Both the position numbers and the translations under genes were made by a program. A stretch of DNA of 64,000 nucleotides from Henricia sp. BOLD:AAB3569 (Eukaryota; Echinodermata; Asteroidea; Spinulosida; Echinasteridae). The notes beneath the pieces were generated by a model, which was not told the DNA's origin, made no database searches, and saw only the letters and a list, made by a program, of their open reading frames with translations. The DNA lies in the NCBI GenBank assembly GCA_037783545.1, contig JBBELK010000573.1, positions 124,001-188,000 on the forward strand, read 5' to 3'. Below, piece after piece: positions 60,801-64,000 of the stretch (the stretch's first letter is position 1; every line of letters starts with the position of its first letter).

Positions 60801-63800
60801 ATAGAGAGTTTGGAGCATGCAAAATTTGAAGTTCGTCGGAACATTTTTCGACCTCTAAATTTGCCGACGTTTGGACCACACTTTGACCAAATTGCCGAGC
60901 CAAACTGCGGTGCGTTAACGACAGTCCGAATGACTGAGCATGCGCACAACTCAGGAGTACTCCAAAGAGGTGTGTACAGACAGCCACGGTTTGCGTGTGA
61001 GCAGTCAGGAAGCCCCAACCCAGTTTTTTTCTAAACTTTGAAATTTCTCTGCCATTTCCCGGCGAAAGTCTGTCAATTTTTTATGACAAGTGCGCAATAT
61101 AGAGAGTTTGGAGCATGCAAAATTTGAAGTTCGTCGGAACATTTTTCGACCTCCAAATTTGCCGACGTTTGGACCACACTTTGACCAAATTGCCGAGCCA
61201 AACTGCGGTGCGTTAACGACAGTCCGAATGACTGAGCATGCGCACAACTCAGGAGTACCCCAAAGAGGTTTGTACAGACAGCCACGGTTTGCGTGTGAGC
61301 AGTCAGGAAGCCCCAACCCAGTTTTTTCTAAACTTTGAAATTTCTCTGCCATTTCCCGGCGAAAGTCTGTCAATTTTTTATGACAAGTGCGCAATATAGA
61401 GAATTTGGAGCATGCAAAATTTGAAGTTCGTCGGAACATTTTTCGACCTCCAAATTTGCCGACGTTTGGACCACACTTTGACCAAATTGCCGAGCCAAAC
61501 TGCGGTGCGTTAACGACAGTCCGAATGACTGAGCATGCGCACAACTCAGGAGTACCCCAAAGAGGTGTGTACAGACAGCCACGGTTTGCGTGTGAGCAGT
61601 CAGGAAGCCCCAACCCAGTTTTTTCTAAACTTTGAAATTTCTCTGCCATTTCCCTGCGAAAGTCTGTCAATTTTTTATGACAAGTGCGCAATATAGAGAG
61701 TTTGGAGCATGCAAAATTTGAAGTTCGTCGGAACATTTTTCGACCTCTAAATTTGCCGACGTTTGGACCACACTTTGACCAAATTGCCGAGCCAAACTGC
61801 GGTGCGTTAACGACAGTCCGAATGACTGAGCATGCGCACAACTCTTGAGTACCCCAAAGAGGTGTGTACAGACAGCCACGGTTTGCGTGTGAGCAGTCAG
61901 GAAGCCCCAACCCAGTTTTTTCTAAACTTTGAAATTTCTCTGCCATTTCCCGGCGAAAGTCTGTCAATTTTTTATGACAAGTGCGCAATATAGAGAATTT
62001 GGAGCATGCAAAATTTGAAGTTCGTCGGAACATTTTTCGACCTCCAAATTTGCCGGCGTTTGGACCACACTTTGACCAAATTGCCGAGCCAAACTGCGGT
62101 GCGTTAACGACAGTCCGAATGACTGAGCATGCGCACAACTCAGGAGTACCCCAAAGAGGTGTGTACAGACAGCCACGGTTTGCGTGTGAGCAGTCAGGAA
62201 GCCCCAACCCAGTTTTTTCTAAACTTTGAAATTTCTCTGCCATTTCCCGGCGAAAGTCTGTCAATTTTTTATGACAAGTGCGCAATATAGAGAATTTGGA
62301 GCATGCAAAATTTGAAGTTCGTCGGAACATTTTTCGACCTCCAAATTTGCCGACGTTTGGACCACACTTTGACCAAATTGCCGAGCCAAACTGCGGTGCG
62401 TTAACGACAGTCCGAATGACTGAGCATGCGCACAACTCAGGAGTACCCCAAAGAGGTGTGTACAGACAGCCACGGTTTGCGTGTGAGCAGTCAGGAAGCC
62501 CCAACCCAGTTTTTTCTAAACTTTGAAATTTCTCTGCCATTTCCCGGCGAAAGTCTGTCAATTTTTTTATGACAAGTGCGCAATATAGAGAGTTTGGAGC
62601 ATGCAAAATTTGAAGTTCGTCGGAACATTTTTCGACCTCTAAATTTGCCGACGTTTGGACCACACTTTGACCAAATTGCCGAGCCAAACTGCGGTGCGTT
62701 AACGACAGTCCGAATGACTGAGCATGCGCACAACTCAGGAGTACCCCAAAGAGGTGTGTACAGACAGCCACGGTTTGCGTGTGAGCAGTCAGGAAGCCCC
62801 AACCCAGTTTTTTTCTAAACTTTGAAATTTCTCTGCCATTTCCCGGCGAAAGTCTGTCAATTTTTTATGACAAGTGCGCAATATAGAGAGTTTGGAGCAT
62901 GCAAAATTTGAAGTTCGTCGGAACATTTTTCGACCTCCAAATTTGCCGACGTTTGGACCACACTTTGACCAAATTGCCGAGCCAAACTGCGGTGCGTTAA
63001 CGACAGTCCGAATGACTGAGCATGCGCACAACTCTTGAGTACCCCAAAGAGGTGTGTACAGACAGCCACGGTTTGCGTGTGAGCAGTCAGGAAGCCCCAA
63101 CCCATTTTTTTCTAAACTTTGAAATTTCTCTGCCATTTCCCGGCGAAAGTCTGTCAATTTTTTTATGACAAGTGCGCAATATAGAGAGTTTGGAGCATGC
63201 AACATTTGAAGTTCGTCGGAACATTTTTCGACTTCCAAATTTGCCGACGTTTGGACCACACTTTGACCAAATTGCCGAGCCAAACTGCGGTGCGTTAACG
63301 ACAGTCCGAATGACTGAGCATGCGCACAACTCTGGAGTACCCCAAAGAGGTGTGTACAGACAGCCACGGTTTGCGTGTGAGCAGTCAGGAAGCCCCAACC
63401 CAGTTTTTTCTAAACTTTGAAATTTCTCTGCCATTTCCCCGCGAAAGTCTGTCAATTTTTTATGACAAGTGCGCAATATAGAGAATTTGGAGCATGCAAA
63501 ATTTGAAGTTCGTCGGAACATTTTTCGACCTCCAAATTTGCCGACGTTTGGACCACACTTTGACCAAATTGCCGAGCCAAACTGCGGTGCGTTAACGACA
63601 GTCCGAATGACTGAGCATGCGCACAACTCAGGAGTACCCCAAAGAGGTGTGTACAGACAGCCACGGTTTGCGTGTGAGCAGTCAGGAAGCCCCAACCCAG
63701 TTTTTTTCTAAACTTTGAAATTTCTCTGCCATTTCCCGGCGAAAGTCTGTCAATTTTTTATGACAAGTGCGCAATATAGAGAGTTTGGAGCATGCAAAAT

Positions 63801-64000
63801 TTGAAGTTCGTCGGAACATTTTTCGACCTCTAAATTTGCCGACGTTTGGACCACACTTTGACCAAATTGCCGAGCCAAACTGCGGTGCGTTAACGACAGT
63901 CCGAATGACTGAGCATGCGCACAACTCAGGAGTACCCCAAAGAGGTGTGTACAGACAGCCACGGTTTGCGTGTGAGCAGTCAGGAAGCCCCAACCCAGTT
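51872..64000 (+). repeat. Subfamily B domain with three-monomer periodicity
   Basis: Nearly every monomer here reads ggagcatg, gtgtgagc and gccccaac. Marker variants recur at multiples of three monomers (about 892 bp). 'gagaatttgg' is at about 56641, 57533, 58425, 59319 and 60210, and then less regularly. 'cgacctctaaattt' recurs alongside it. 53638-54492 and 54530-55384 form an 892-bp pair. Two A-like monomers with 'gcaaaatgtgaag' (near 54282 and 55174) are embedded in that pair. 'caactcttgagtacc' is a later variant confined to the last 7 kb. Confidence 0.8.

Larger units (their letters stand above)
24917..64000 (+). repeat. 297-bp satellite array, right part (subfamilies A to B)
   Basis: About 131 further head-to-tail copies of the same monomer in the same orientation. 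It starts at 'ccgagccaaactg', which is the next phase of the monomer after the left array stops. Copies to about 32.4 kb are A-type. From 32449 A and B types alternate in blocks. From about 51.9 kb nearly all are B-type (ggagcatg, gtgtgagc, gccccaac). The array continues past base 64000. Apart from higher-order structure I see nothing else in it. Confidence 0.97.

Noticed and set aside
1..64000. Ribosomal, telomeric or histone-type tandem array
   Set aside because: The monomer contains no rRNA-like, TTAGGG-type or histone-coding sequence that I can recognise.

Overview
This window is almost entirely one tandem satellite DNA. A monomer of 297 bp (298-299 bp where a T-run or a 2-bp insertion adds bases) runs head to tail in a single orientation from base 1 to 24191 and from about 24917 to 64000. 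That is roughly 213 copies, and the array is cut off by the window at both ends. I find no convincing protein-coding gene, RNA gene, CRISPR array or intact mobile element. The organism cannot be named from the sequence. A long homogeneous array of about 300-bp units with multi-monomer higher-order repeats is typical of eukaryotic constitutive heterochromatin (centromeric, pericentromeric or subtelomeric satellite), probably from a long-read assembly.

Layout. (i) 1-24191: subfamily A, marked by 'agggcatg' and 'gcctcaac', rearranged into higher-order repeats and duplicated blocks. The largest is about 4.6 kb present twice at a 6836-bp offset. (ii) 24192-24916: the only non-satellite DNA. It holds an 11-bp perfect palindrome, a small 67-bp minisatellite, about 340 bp of unrecognised sequence and, at its right edge, a degenerate 27-bp copy of a satellite segment. 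The satellite resumes in the phase at which it stopped. (iii) 24917-32448: mainly subfamily A, opening with a three-monomer (892-bp) higher-order repeat. (iv) 32449 to about 51.8 kb: a mosaic of A and B monomers ('ggagcatg', 'gtgtgagc', 'gccccaac') with five-monomer repeats and two multi-kilobase duplications (offsets 8623 and 6840 bp). (v) About 51.9-64 kb: almost pure subfamily B with three-monomer organisation.

Because 297 is divisible by 3 and one minus-strand frame lacks stop codons, very long open frames appear (up to 1170 codons). Protein-changing substitutions and single-base indels occur throughout, so I read these frames as a passive property of the monomer. The points most worth a second look are the 725-bp interruption and its junctions, the patchwork of near-identical blocks left by recent unequal exchange, and the A-to-B gradient along the array.
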